6,311 nt of DNA. It comes from Actinomycetota bacterium. GTDB taxonomy: Bacteria > Actinomycetota > Thermoleophilia > Solirubrobacterales > Solirubrobacteraceae. Each line of letters opens with the position of its first letter. Positions within the stretch are counted from its first letter, which is position 1. The translations under genes were made by a program, and so were the position numbers. Location of the stretch: positions 1 to 6,311 of the forward strand of contig JAHWJE010000106.1 in NCBI GenBank assembly GCA_019348575.1, written 5' to 3'. Positions 1 through 5,769 of this stretch are shown here, in pieces. Under the pieces are notes generated by a model, which was not told the origin of the DNA, made no database searches, and saw only the letters and a program-made list of their open reading frames with translations.

Positions 1-153
1 CTCGCCTTCTATCCGCACACCGACGTCGAGACGCGCACCCGCGCGCTCGAGGCCGGCATCGATCTCGTCGTGCCGCGCTCGCGTATGGCGCGCGAGGGCG
101 CCGCCCTGGTCGACGGCCTGATCGGCGCCGCGCAGGCGCAGCGCGCGCGGTAG
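1..153 (+). CDS. C-terminal fragment of a possible receiver-like protein
   Basis: An open frame enters from the left edge and stops at TAG 151-153, leaving 50 residues. The tail reads AFYPHTDVETRTRALEAGID followed by LVVPRSRM. A hydrophobic strand, a short turn with a His, a helix ending in AxEAGID, a strand and then Pro-Arg-Ser-Arg is the pattern seen at the end of CheY-like receiver folds (beta4-alpha4-beta5). The fold is my inference. The phosphoacceptor region would lie outside the window and I do not recognise a specific family. Codon use (almost all G/C-ending) matches the neighbours. The next gene on the same strand starts 75 bases later with its own ribosome binding site, so co-transcription is possible but not shown. 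Confidence 0.55.
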   Translation, partial: LAFYPHTDVETRTRALEAGIDLVVPRSRMAREGAALVDGLIGAAQAQRAR

Positions 154-215
154 GCCGCCGCAGCCTCCCGCTACGACATCCGCCGACGGCTATCGCGGGC
201 GCCCGCCCGACTGAC

Positions 216-222
216 GAAAGGA
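216..222 (+). promoter_or_regulatory. Shine-Dalgarno site of the RTX-GNAT gene
   Basis: GAAAGGA lies six bases before the ATG at 229, a good match to the anti-Shine-Dalgarno sequence at normal spacing, and it fixes the start. It stands out because the other complete genes here show no such site and instead have a -10-like hexamer next to the start codon. Confidence 0.75.
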
Positions 223-228
223 CGACCC

Positions 229-1341
229 ATGAACCCCCTCCGTGCCGGCCTGCTCGCGCTCGTCGCGATTCTCGCGCTGACGCTCAGCACCGCCGCGGCC
301 GTCGCCGTCACGCCGCGCGGCGACGCCGGGCCCAACCGGATCTCGGGCAGCTCGAAGGCCGACCGCCTCTACGGCCGCGGCGGGAAGGACACGCTGCTCG
401 GCCGCGGCGGGCGCGACTGGCTCGACGGCGGCAAGGCGGGCGACCGCCTCGCGGGCGGGTCGGGCGACGACCGGCTGCTGGGCGGCAAGGGCAACGATCG
501 CCTGAGCGGCAACTCCGGCAACGACATCGGTGACGGCGGCGGCGGCTCGGACCGCATCGCCGGCGGCAGCGGCAGCGACGTGCTGTTCGGCGACACGAAC
601 GCCGACCGCCTCGACGGCGGCTCCGGAATCGACGCGCTCGACGGCGGAACCGGCGACGACGTGCTCGCCGGCGGAGCCGACGGCGACAGCATGCGCGGCG
701 CCGGCGGCCTGGACAGGATCTCCGGCGGGCGCGGCGACGACAGCGCCGGCGGCGGCTTCGGCGCCGACAGGATCGACGGCGGCGACGGCAGCGACGTGCT
801 CGGCGGCGACTCCGCCGACGACACGCTGACGGGCGGCGGCGGCAACGACGACCTCACCACAGCCGACGACGCCGAGGCATTCGCCCTCGTCGTCGCCGCG
901 GTCGCCGAGGAGGGACGCTGGATCGCGACGGAGCCGCCGGTCGACGTCGCCAAGCGGGCCGCGCTCGTGCGCGAGTCGCCCGCGCGCGGCGACGGGCTCT
1001 TCGTGCTCGAGGACGACGACGGGCGCGTCGTCGGCTGCCTCGGGCTGCACCAGGTCGGCGCGCGCGGCGTCGTGTCGCTCGGCATGTGCATCGTCGCCGA
1101 CGCGCGCGGGCGCGGCGGCGGCCGCCTGCTGATGGACGCCGCGATGGCGTGGCTGCAGGACAGCGAGATGCACAAGGTCGAGCTCGAGGTCTGGCCTGAC
1201 AACGAGCGCGCGATCGCCCTCTACGAGCGCTACGGCTTCGAGGTCGAGGGCATGCGTCGCGACCACTACCGCCGCCGCGACGGATCGCTGCGCTCGTCGC
1301 TGATCATGGCGCGCCTGCTCAGGCGCGACGGCGCAACGTGA
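229..1341 (+). CDS. Signal peptide + RTX-type repeats fused in frame to a GNAT acetyltransferase
   Basis: The 370-residue product has two unrelated parts. Residues 1-26 form a Sec signal peptide: Arg5, a long Leu/Ala core and a likely AVA cleavage site at 24-26. Residues 40-210 are 19 uninterrupted nonapeptides of the GGxGxDxxx type, as in calcium-binding beta-roll (hemolysin-type) proteins. Residues 211-370 are a GNAT fold, with the acetyl-CoA loop R293-x-x-G296-x-G298 and the C-terminal motif N325-E-R-A-I-A-L-Y332-E-R-Y-G-F337. GNAT enzymes need cytosolic acetyl-CoA, so an exported GNAT makes little sense. The join at about 856-862 seems to remove the usual first strand of the acetyltransferase and the usual C-terminal tail of such repeat proteins. 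The gene may be a true fusion, a deletion product or an assembly chimera. The frame is clear and both domain calls are strong; the biological reality of the fusion is not. Confidence 0.8.
   Translation: MNPLRAGLLALVAILALTLSTAAAVAVTPRGDAGPNRISGSSKADRLYGRGGKDTLLGRGGRDWLDGGKAGDRLAGGSGDDRLLGGKGNDRLSGNSGNDIGDGGGGSDRIAGGSGSDVLFGDTNADRLDGGSGIDALDGGTGDDVLAGGADGDSMRGAGGLDRISGGRGDDSAGGGFGADRIDGGDGSDVLGGDSADDTLTGGGGNDDLTTADDAEAFALVVAAVAEEGRWIATEPPVDVAKRAALVRESPARGDGLFVLEDDDGRVVGCLGLHQVGARGVVSLGMCIVADARGRGGGRLLMDAAMAWLQDSEMHKVELEVWPDNERAIALYERYGFEVEGMRRDHYRRRDGSLRSSLIMARLLRRDGAT
346..858 (+). repeat. 19 tandem RTX-type nonapeptide repeats (27-base period)
   Basis: The frame reads as 19 consecutive nine-residue units without a register break, from GSSKADRLY through units such as GGSGDDRLL and GGTGDDVLA to GGGGNDDLT. 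Asp occupies position 6 in every unit, position 1 is always Gly, and position 8 is usually Leu, Ile or Val. GDAGPNRIS just before (residues 31-39) looks like a decayed extra unit with Asn in place of Asp. In beta-roll proteins these Gly/Asp turns bind calcium. At DNA level the 27-base unit is degenerate, so this is an old protein-level repeat and not a recent tandem duplication. Confidence 0.9.
859..1341 (+). other. GNAT acetyltransferase domain lacking an independent start
   Basis: The segment begins TADDAEAF and continues with GRWIATEPPVD, a stretch typical of small stand-alone GNAT acetyltransferases. Such proteins usually open with a short first strand of the kind (M)xIRPAT before the DDAEA helix. 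Here only the final Thr-Ala-Asp-Asp part is present, and repeat sequence replaces the rest. There is no ATG or GTG at the domain edge. The nearest upstream in-frame starts are GTG 796 and ATG 691, both inside the repeats and without an obvious ribosome binding site. The 3' half (acetyl-CoA loop and C-terminal strand) is complete. The substrate cannot be deduced. Confidence 0.75.
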
Positions 1342-1342
1342 G

Positions 1343-1363
1343 CCCCGCGGCGCACGCGCGGGG
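1343..1363. terminator. Hairpin between convergent genes, possible bidirectional terminator
   Basis: CCCCGCG at 1343-1349 pairs perfectly with CGCGGGG at 1357-1363 around a 7-base loop. It begins two bases after the stop of the RTX-GNAT gene and 30 bases beyond the stop of the convergent transport lipoprotein gene. Neither strand has a T-tract, so this would be a non-canonical terminator of the kind often proposed in GC-rich genomes. Perfect short G/C stems arise easily by chance at this base composition; its position is the main support. Confidence 0.5.
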
Positions 1364-1393
1364 AGCTCAGCCTTGCGCCGTCGCCGCCGCTCG

Positions 1394-2389
1394 TCAGTCG
1401 CGCCCCGGCTCGGGCACGTAGCGCCCGTCGAACGCAAGCCCGACGTCGGGCTCGCGCTTGGTGATCCCGAAGCGTCTCTCCCAGCGCGCCCAGGCCTCCA
1501 GGCGCGCGCGATCGAGCTCGCCGAAGCCGCGCGCGCCGGCGGTGAACGACGGCGAGACCGCGTCGAGCTCGAGCTGCACCTGGTCGCGCTGCAGGCCGTC
1601 GACCGCTTCGACGAGCGTGCTGACGCCGTTCTCGGGGTCGCTCAGCACCTCCTCGTAGCCGCGCGCCAGCGCCGCGACGGTCGCGCGCACGAGCGACGCG
1701 CGGTCCTGCAGCGTCTCGCGCGTCACGGTGAGCACGAGCTCCGGGTACGCGGGCGCGCCGAACTGCTCCACGCGGAACTCGCGGATCTCCGGGCGCTTGG
1801 CGCGCAGCGCGACCCCCTCGGCGTTCCAGAACCCGGTCGCCGCCGCGACGCGGCCCGTCAGCACGCTGCGCACCGCGGTGAAGCCGATCGTCGTCGCGCG
1901 CACCTTGCCGGGATCTCCGCCCGCGCCGGCGACGATCGAGCGCAGCACGGCGTCGTCGCTCGGCAACCCGGTGACGCCGACCCGTCGGCCCTCGAGGTCG
2001 CGCGGCGTGCGGATCGCCGGCTGCGCGAGGATCGCCGCCAGCGGGGTCTGCACGAGCGCCATGACGCCGACGAGGTCGCTGCCGGCCTCGCGCGCGAGCG
2101 CCAGGTCGTGGATGTCGAGGATCGCGAGGTCCACGCGGCCGGAGGCCAGCAGCTTGACGGCGTCCGTCGAGCTGCCCGGCGCCCGTACGCGGAGGTCGAC
2201 GCCCAGGGCAGTGTCGTAGCCGCGCGCGACCGCGGTGTAGATGCCGGCGTGAACGGCGTTGGGCTGGAAGTCCAGCAGCAGGCCCGCGTCGACGTTGGGC
2301 GCCGCGGCGCTCTCGTCGGAGCTGCAGGCCGCCAGCGCCGGCGCGGCGAGGAGCACCAGCAGCGCTGCCAGGAGAGACGCATGACGCAC
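1394..2389 (-). CDS. NMT1/THI5-like ABC transporter substrate-binding lipoprotein
   Basis: This 331-residue protein is a predicted membrane-anchored solute receptor of an ABC importer. Residues 1-22 form a lipoprotein signal with lipobox L19-A20-A21-C22, then a Ser-rich linker. The mature part opens with LLLDFQPNAVHAGIYTAVA, then GSSTDAVKLLASGRVDLAIL and LEGRRVGVTGLPSDDAVLRS. This is the layout of the NMT1/THI5-like (PF09084-type) family, whose members bind thiamine pyrimidine precursors, riboflavin (RibY), alkanesulfonates or taurine. The N-terminal motif resembles the ThiY/RibY side more than the sulfonate side, but the ligand is inferred. The start is GTG 2389, since an in-frame TGA lies a short way upstream. 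No permease or ATPase gene lies nearby. It is divergent from fbiC and convergent with the RTX-GNAT gene. Confidence 0.87.
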   Translation of the reverse strand: MRHASLLAALLVLLAAPALAACSSDESAAAPNVDAGLLLDFQPNAVHAGIYTAVARGYDTALGVDLRVRAPGSSTDAVKLLASGRVDLAILDIHDLALAREAGSDLVGVMALVQTPLAAILAQPAIRTPRDLEGRRVGVTGLPSDDAVLRSIVAGAGGDPGKVRATTIGFTAVRSVLTGRVAAATGFWNAEGVALRAKRPEIREFRVEQFGAPAYPELVLTVTRETLQDRASLVRATVAALARGYEEVLSDPENGVSTLVEAVDGLQRDQVQLELDAVSPSFTAGARGFGELDRARLEAWARWERRFGITKREPDVGLAFDGRYVPEPGRD

Positions 2390-2397
2390 GGGCGCCG

Positions 2398-2403
2398 AGG
2401 ATA
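2398..2403 (-). promoter_or_regulatory. -10-like hexamer TATCCT, probable leaderless promoter
   Basis: On the minus strand TATCCT (TAnnnT pattern) ends eight bases before the GTG at 2389, and no Shine-Dalgarno sequence lies between. Transcription would start at or next to the start codon. No convincing -35 element is visible. The same arrangement precedes fbiC and greA. Confidence 0.5.
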
Positions 2404-2470
2404 CGCCGCGCCGTCAGCGCACACGGAGGCAGGATGCAACGCCGTGCCACGTCGGCGTACGGCCGCTGCC

Positions 2471-2476
2471 TAGACT
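2471..2476 (+). promoter_or_regulatory. -10-like hexamer TAGACT, probable leaderless promoter of fbiC
   Basis: TAGACT matches TAnnnT and ends seven bases before the GTG at 2484. The intervening CCGGCGG could be read as weakly Shine-Dalgarno-like but touches the start codon. A transcript starting at normal distance from this -10 would begin at the start codon itself. Confidence 0.55.
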
Positions 2477-2483
2477 CCGGCGG

Positions 2484-4742
2484 GTGCGCCGGCGCGTCAC
2501 CTTCAGCCGCAACCTGACGCTCTCGCTCTCGCGAACCTGCCGCTGCTACTGCAAGTACTGCGCGTTCGCGACGCACCGCACGCACCTGCACGCGCCCGAC
2601 GACGTGATCGCGCTGCTCGACCGCGCGGCGCGGCGCAACGTCAAGGAGCTGCTCGTGCTGACCGGCGAGCGGCCCGAGGTCGACGCCGGCGTGCGCGCGC
2701 GGCTGTCGGAGTACGGCCACGACGACTTCGTGGGCTACGTCGTCTGGGCCTGCGAGCGCGCGCTCGAGCGCGGCCTGCTGCCGCACACGAACCTCGGCGT
2801 GCTGGCATCCGACGATCTCGCGCGGCTGCGCGAGGTGACCGCCTCGCAGGGGCTCATGCTCGAGTCGGTCAACCCCGACCTCGTCGCCCACCAGGGATCG
2901 CCGACGAAGCACCCGCAGCGGCGGCTGGAGACGATCCGCGCGGCCGGCGTGCTGCGGATCCCGTTCACGAGCGGGATCCTCGTCGGGATCGGCGAACAAG
3001 CCGAGGAGCGCGTCGCCGCGCTCGAGGCGCTCGCCGCCGTGCACGCCGAGCACGGCCACCTGCAGGAGGTCATCCTGCAGAACTTCGTCGCGCACGGCAG
3101 CTACTACGGGCGCGAGCCGGCCGACGTCGCCGATGCGGCCGCGCGGCGGCGCTGGGCGAGCGGGATCGGCGACCCGGTCGCCCCCGCCGGCGAGACCCAC
3201 GTGCCGCCGCGCGATCAGATCGCGCTTCCGCCCTGGGCCACGCCGGTCTCGATCGACGAGATGAAGCGGCTGATCGCCGAGTGCCGGCGGCTCATGCCCG
3301 ACGTCGGCGTGCAGGTGCCGCCGAACCTCGCCGACTGGTGGCCCGAGCTCGTCGGCGCGGGCGCGACCGACCTCGGCGGCCTGAGCGCCAACGGCGACCA
3401 CATCTCGCCCGAGCACCCGTTTCCCTCGCCGCACGAGGTCCGCAAGCGGCTGGCGTCAGACGGCGTCGCGCTGACCGAGCGGCTGTGCGTCTACCCGCGC
3501 TACATCGACCGCGCGTGGATCGCGCAGGGCGTGCTCGACGTCGTCAGGGCGCGCTACTGGAGCTTCATCCCGCGCCACAAGCGGACCCCACCCGCCCGCA
3601 GCGAGCCGCCGCGGCCGCTGCGGCCAGACCTCGTCGCGCACGCGGTCGCCCGCGCGCGCGACGGCGAGGCGCTGACGCCGGACGAGCTGACGGCGCTGTT
3701 CGCCGAGACGCGGCCGGAGGCGATCGAGGACATGCGCCAGGCCGCCGACGAGCTGCGCGCCGAGCTCGCCGGGGAGACCGTGACGTTCGTCGTGAACCGC
3801 AACATCAACGTCTCGAACGTCTGCGTCGTCGGCTGCGCGTTCTGCGGCTTCGGGCAGGGCCGCCGCTCGCCGGACGCCTACGAGCACGACCGCGACGAGT
3901 TCGTGCGCCGCATCCACGAGGCCGTCGAGTTCGGCGCGACCGAGATCTGCATGCAGTCGGGGATCCACCCGAGCTGGACGCTCGAGGACTACGAGGGCTG
4001 GCTCGTCCTCGCCCGGCAGACCGCGCCGCAACTGCATCTGCACGCCTACTCGCCGATGGAGGTGGCGCACATGTGCGACACGAGCGGGCTGTCGCCCGAC
4101 GCGGTGTTCGAGCGCCTGCGCGCAGCCGGGCTGGGCTCGACGCCCGGCACCGCCGCCGAGGTGCTGCACGACGGCGTGCGCGAGCGCATCAGCCCCAACA
4201 AGCTGCCCGTCTCGCGCTGGGTGCAGATCATCGAGGCGTCGCATCGCGCCGGGCTGCGCTCGACGGTGACGGTGATGTTCGGTCATATCGAGGAGCCGTG
4301 GGAGCTCGCCGAGCACATGCGCGTCGTGCGCGAGCTGCAGGAGCGCACCCGTGGCTTCACCGAATTCGTGCCGCTGAGCTTCATCCCGTTTCACACGTTG
4401 CTCGGCCGCACGCACGGGGTGCAGGAGATCTCACGCGAGGAGAACCTCAAGCACACGGCGGTCTTTCGCCTGGCGCTCGGCCACAGCATCCGCAACGTCC
4501 AGGCGAGCTGGGTGAAGATGGGCCTCGACGCCGCGACCGAGGCGCTGCGCTGGGGCGTCAACGACCTCGGCGGGACGCTGATGGAGGAGAGCATCAGCCG
4601 CCTCGCGGGCAGCTACCACGGCGTGATGCTGCAGCCCGCAGACCTCGTCGCGGCGGCCCACCGCGCGGGACGCGCGGCGGCCGAGCGCACGACGCTCTAC
4701 GAGCTGCGAAGGCGCCATCCGCTGGGCGCGGCGGTGGCCTAG
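2484..4742 (+). CDS. fbiC: FO synthase, bifunctional CofG-CofH fusion (FbiC)
   Basis: This 752-residue radical SAM enzyme makes FO (7,8-didemethyl-8-hydroxy-5-deazariboflavin), the chromophore of coenzyme F420, from tyrosine and 5-amino-6-ribitylaminouracil. Two radical SAM modules are visible, each with a CX3CX2C cluster motif for a [4Fe-4S] centre. The N-terminal CofG-like half has C19-x3-C23-x2-C26, with an additional Cys21 inside the motif, followed by VKELLVLTGERPEV and HTNLGVL. A linker near residues 355-430 leads to the CofH-like half, with C447-x3-C451-x2-C454 in a VNRNINVSNVC context, then MQSGIHPSW, GLGSTPGTAAEVL and FTEFVPLSFIPFH. In fused enzymes the CofH half first couples tyrosine to the uracil and the CofG half closes the ring. 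It is shorter than mycobacterial FbiC (about 850 residues) but both cores look complete. GTG 2484 is chosen because homology starts at once and the -10 hexamer sits just upstream. cofE lies about 1 kb downstream on the other strand. Confidence 0.96.
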   Translation: MRRRVTFSRNLTLSLSRTCRCYCKYCAFATHRTHLHAPDDVIALLDRAARRNVKELLVLTGERPEVDAGVRARLSEYGHDDFVGYVVWACERALERGLLPHTNLGVLASDDLARLREVTASQGLMLESVNPDLVAHQGSPTKHPQRRLETIRAAGVLRIPFTSGILVGIGEQAEERVAALEALAAVHAEHGHLQEVILQNFVAHGSYYGREPADVADAAARRRWASGIGDPVAPAGETHVPPRDQIALPPWATPVSIDEMKRLIAECRRLMPDVGVQVPPNLADWWPELVGAGATDLGGLSANGDHISPEHPFPSPHEVRKRLASDGVALTERLCVYPRYIDRAWIAQGVLDVVRARYWSFIPRHKRTPPARSEPPRPLRPDLVAHAVARARDGEALTPDELTALFAETRPEAIEDMRQAADELRAELAGETVTFVVNRNINVSNVCVVGCAFCGFGQGRRSPDAYEHDRDEFVRRIHEAVEFGATEICMQSGIHPSWTLEDYEGWLVLARQTAPQLHLHAYSPMEVAHMCDTSGLSPDAVFERLRAAGLGSTPGTAAEVLHDGVRERISPNKLPVSRWVQIIEASHRAGLRSTVTVMFGHIEEPWELAEHMRVVRELQERTRGFTEFVPLSFIPFHTLLGRTHGVQEISREENLKHTAVFRLALGHSIRNVQASWVKMGLDAATEALRWGVNDLGGTLMEESISRLAGSYHGVMLQPADLVAAAHRAGRAAAERTTLYELRRRHPLGAAVA

Positions 4743-4774
4743 CAGCGCCGCTTACGCGCGCCCGGCGGCACGTG

Positions 4775-4791
4775 TGCTGCGACGCGCAGCA
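4775..4791 (+). terminator. Hairpin downstream of fbiC
   Basis: TGCTGCG at 4775-4781 pairs perfectly with CGCAGCA at 4785-4791 over a 3-base loop, in the 86-base gap between fbiC and greA and upstream of the greA -10 hexamer. No T-tract follows. It may terminate fbiC transcripts so that greA depends on its own promoter. Confidence 0.45.
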
Positions 4792-4816
4792 GACGGGCGC
4801 GAGGGGGGACTGTCGC

Positions 4817-4822
4817 TACCCT
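4817..4822 (+). promoter_or_regulatory. -10-like hexamer TACCCT, probable leaderless promoter of greA
   Basis: TACCCT (TAnnnT) ends six bases before the ATG at 4829 and no Shine-Dalgarno sequence is present in those six bases. A GA-rich stretch at 4799-4808 lies too far upstream to serve as a ribosome binding site. Confidence 0.5.
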
Positions 4823-4828
4823 CGCCCG

Positions 4829-5296
4829 ATGCCAGAGTCAGAGAAGATCACCGCGGCCGGGCTTGTCGCACTGCGGGCGGAGATCGAGCAGCTCGAGACG
4901 CACGGGCGCGCGCAGATGGCCGAGCGCATCAAGGCCGCGCGCGAGCTCGGCGATCTCAAGGAGAACGCCGAGTACCACATCGCCAAGGAGGACCAGGCCC
5001 ACCTGGAGACGAAGATCCTGCGCCTCAACCAGCGCCTGCGCGCCGCGCGCGTCGTCGAGGAGGACGTCGCTGCGGGCGTCGTCGGGTTCGGCTCGACGGT
5101 CTGCGTCATCGACGAGGCGTCGGGCCGCGCGATGGATCTGATGCTCGTCGGCCCGACCGAATCCGATCTCAAGAACGGACGGCTGTCGTTCGAGTCGCCT
5201 GTCGCGCAGGCGCTCGTCGGAGCCCGCGCGGGCGAGACCGTGACGGTCGCGACGCCCGGCGGCGACCGCCGCTATCGCGTCGAGCGCGTCAGCTGA
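4829..5296 (+). CDS. greA: Transcription elongation factor GreA
   Basis: The product rescues backtracked RNA polymerase by entering its secondary channel and stimulating cleavage of the transcript 3' end. It has 155 residues, the usual GreA length of about 155-160. Residues 1-78 form the N-terminal coiled coil with the hallmark AARELGDLKENAEYH at 36-50. The two acidic tip residues that act on the polymerase Mg2+ are present as Asp42 and Glu45 (equivalent to Asp41/Glu44 in E. coli). Residues 83-155 form the C-terminal FKBP-like domain, with GFGSTVCVID, LVGPTESD and a final GDRRYRVERV strand. ATG 4829 gives the normal N-terminus MPESEKITAAGL. It sits between two F420 genes but has no known role in F420 synthesis, so the adjacency is probably only gene order. 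Confidence 0.96.
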   Translation: MPESEKITAAGLVALRAEIEQLETHGRAQMAERIKAARELGDLKENAEYHIAKEDQAHLETKILRLNQRLRAARVVEEDVAAGVVGFGSTVCVIDEASGRAMDLMLVGPTESDLKNGRLSFESPVAQALVGARAGETVTVATPGGDRRYRVERVS

Positions 5297-5306
5297 GCGG
5301 CAGCAT

Positions 5307-5327
5307 CTCGCGGCCGCCCGCCGCGAG
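5307..5327 (+). terminator. Hairpin downstream of greA
   Basis: CTCGCGG at 5307-5313 pairs perfectly with CCGCGAG at 5321-5327 around a 7-base loop, 10 bases after the greA stop and upstream of the next gene's -10-like sequence. It has the same stem and loop lengths as the hairpin at 1343-1363 and likewise no T-tract. Confidence 0.45.
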
Positions 5328-5352
5328 CGCTACGTCGTTCGCGCCGGCCCGG

Positions 5353-5358
5353 CATAGT
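5353..5358 (+). promoter_or_regulatory. -10-like sequence CATAGT before the small lipoprotein gene
   Basis: CATAGT matches four of six positions of TATAAT and ends nine bases before the ATG at 5368. The only other candidate is TAGTTC at 5355-5360, seven bases before the ATG. No Shine-Dalgarno sequence is seen in the intervening C-rich bases, which suggests a very short leader or none. This is the weakest of the four such sites. Confidence 0.4.
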
Positions 5359-5367
5359 TCCCCGCCG

Positions 5368-5754
5368 ATGTCACCACGCGTCCTCCTTCCGGCGGCCTGC
5401 CTGCTGGCGGCGGTGCTGGCCGGCTGCGGGACCGGCGCGACGACGAACTGCAAGGTCCCGCCCGACCGCGCGCTGCTGCTCGCCGTGCGCGCGCACGCCG
5501 GACCGGTCGTGGTCACCGACGAGCGACGTCGCAACGCGGGGCGGCTCACGATCACGGCGTGCCAGACGTCCGACACCGAGGCGACCGCGACGCTGACCGT
5601 CTTCAGCCTCAGGGGCAAGTCGACGCGCGACATCCGCCACGGCATGAAGCTCGAGCGCAGGGCCGGCAAGTGGACGGTCATCGGCGACTCGCACTCGCGG
5701 CGCTGCTACAAGGGCCACGGCCCGCAGGAGTTCTCCGGGGCCCGCTGCACCTGA
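5368..5754 (+). CDS. Small cysteine-containing lipoprotein of unknown function
   Basis: I do not recognise a family for this 128-residue protein. It starts with a lipoprotein signal peptide: Arg4, a Leu/Ala core and lipobox L17-A18-G19-C20, so it should be lipid-anchored on the outer face of the membrane. The mature part has four more cysteines (NC28K, TACQT, RRCYK, ARCT at the end), enough for two disulfides. A predicted beta-rich stretch includes RRNAGRLTITAC, TEATATLTVFSL and RAGKWTVIGDSH, like the small extracytoplasmic beta-sheet domains (LTVxxxxGKWxV pattern) often found after a lipobox. ATG 5368 is chosen because it gives a complete signal peptide; reading further upstream in this frame only runs through greA out of frame. 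It is convergent with cofE, with 15 bases between stops. Confidence 0.8.
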   Translation: MSPRVLLPAACLLAAVLAGCGTGATTNCKVPPDRALLLAVRAHAGPVVVTDERRRNAGRLTITACQTSDTEATATLTVFSLRGKSTRDIRHGMKLERRAGKWTVIGDSHSRRCYKGHGPQEFSGARCT

Positions 5755-5769
5755 CGCACGCAAGCCGGT

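Larger units (their letters stand above)
2390..2483. promoter_or_regulatory. Divergent intergenic region between transport lipoprotein gene and fbiC
   Basis: These 94 bases separate the start codons of two divergent genes and hold both putative -10 hexamers. With leaderless starts on both sides, the two -10 elements are about 67 bases apart, so one bound regulator could affect both. I see no clear operator palindrome and no room for a riboswitch upstream of either start. Confidence 0.5.

Noticed and set aside
195..206. Perfect 12-base palindrome GCGGGCGCCCGC upstream of the RTX-GNAT gene
   Set aside because: There is no loop for a hairpin, and short all-G/C palindromes are common at this base composition. 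No second copy was seen to support an operator.
796..1341. GTG 796 as an independent start giving a stand-alone GNAT enzyme
   Set aside because: It lies inside the repeats, has no obvious ribosome binding site or -10 hexamer, and would still add about 20 residues of repeat sequence to the enzyme. It cannot be excluded, but nothing supports it.
190..1437. A 415-residue minus-strand frame opposite the RTX-GNAT gene
   Set aside because: It is a Val/Ala-rich mirror of the repeat codons with no domain, while the plus strand has a signal peptide, a ribosome binding site and two recognisable domains.
2390..2483. Possible TPP or FMN riboswitch upstream of the thiamine/flavin-type receptor or fbiC
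   Set aside because: Both genes appear leaderless, the region is only 94 bases, and no conserved riboswitch core was recognised.
1266..3434. A 722-residue minus-strand open frame across the transport lipoprotein gene and the first part of fbiC
   Set aside because: It is extremely Arg/Ala-rich with no recognisable domain and overlaps two well-supported genes in other frames. Long empty frames of this kind are expected at this GC content.
3281..4828. A long plus-strand frame running out of register through fbiC and into the greA frame
   Set aside because: Its first 500 or so residues are Arg/Ala-rich low-complexity translation of fbiC in the wrong frame. Only the part from ATG 4829 is a real protein (GreA).
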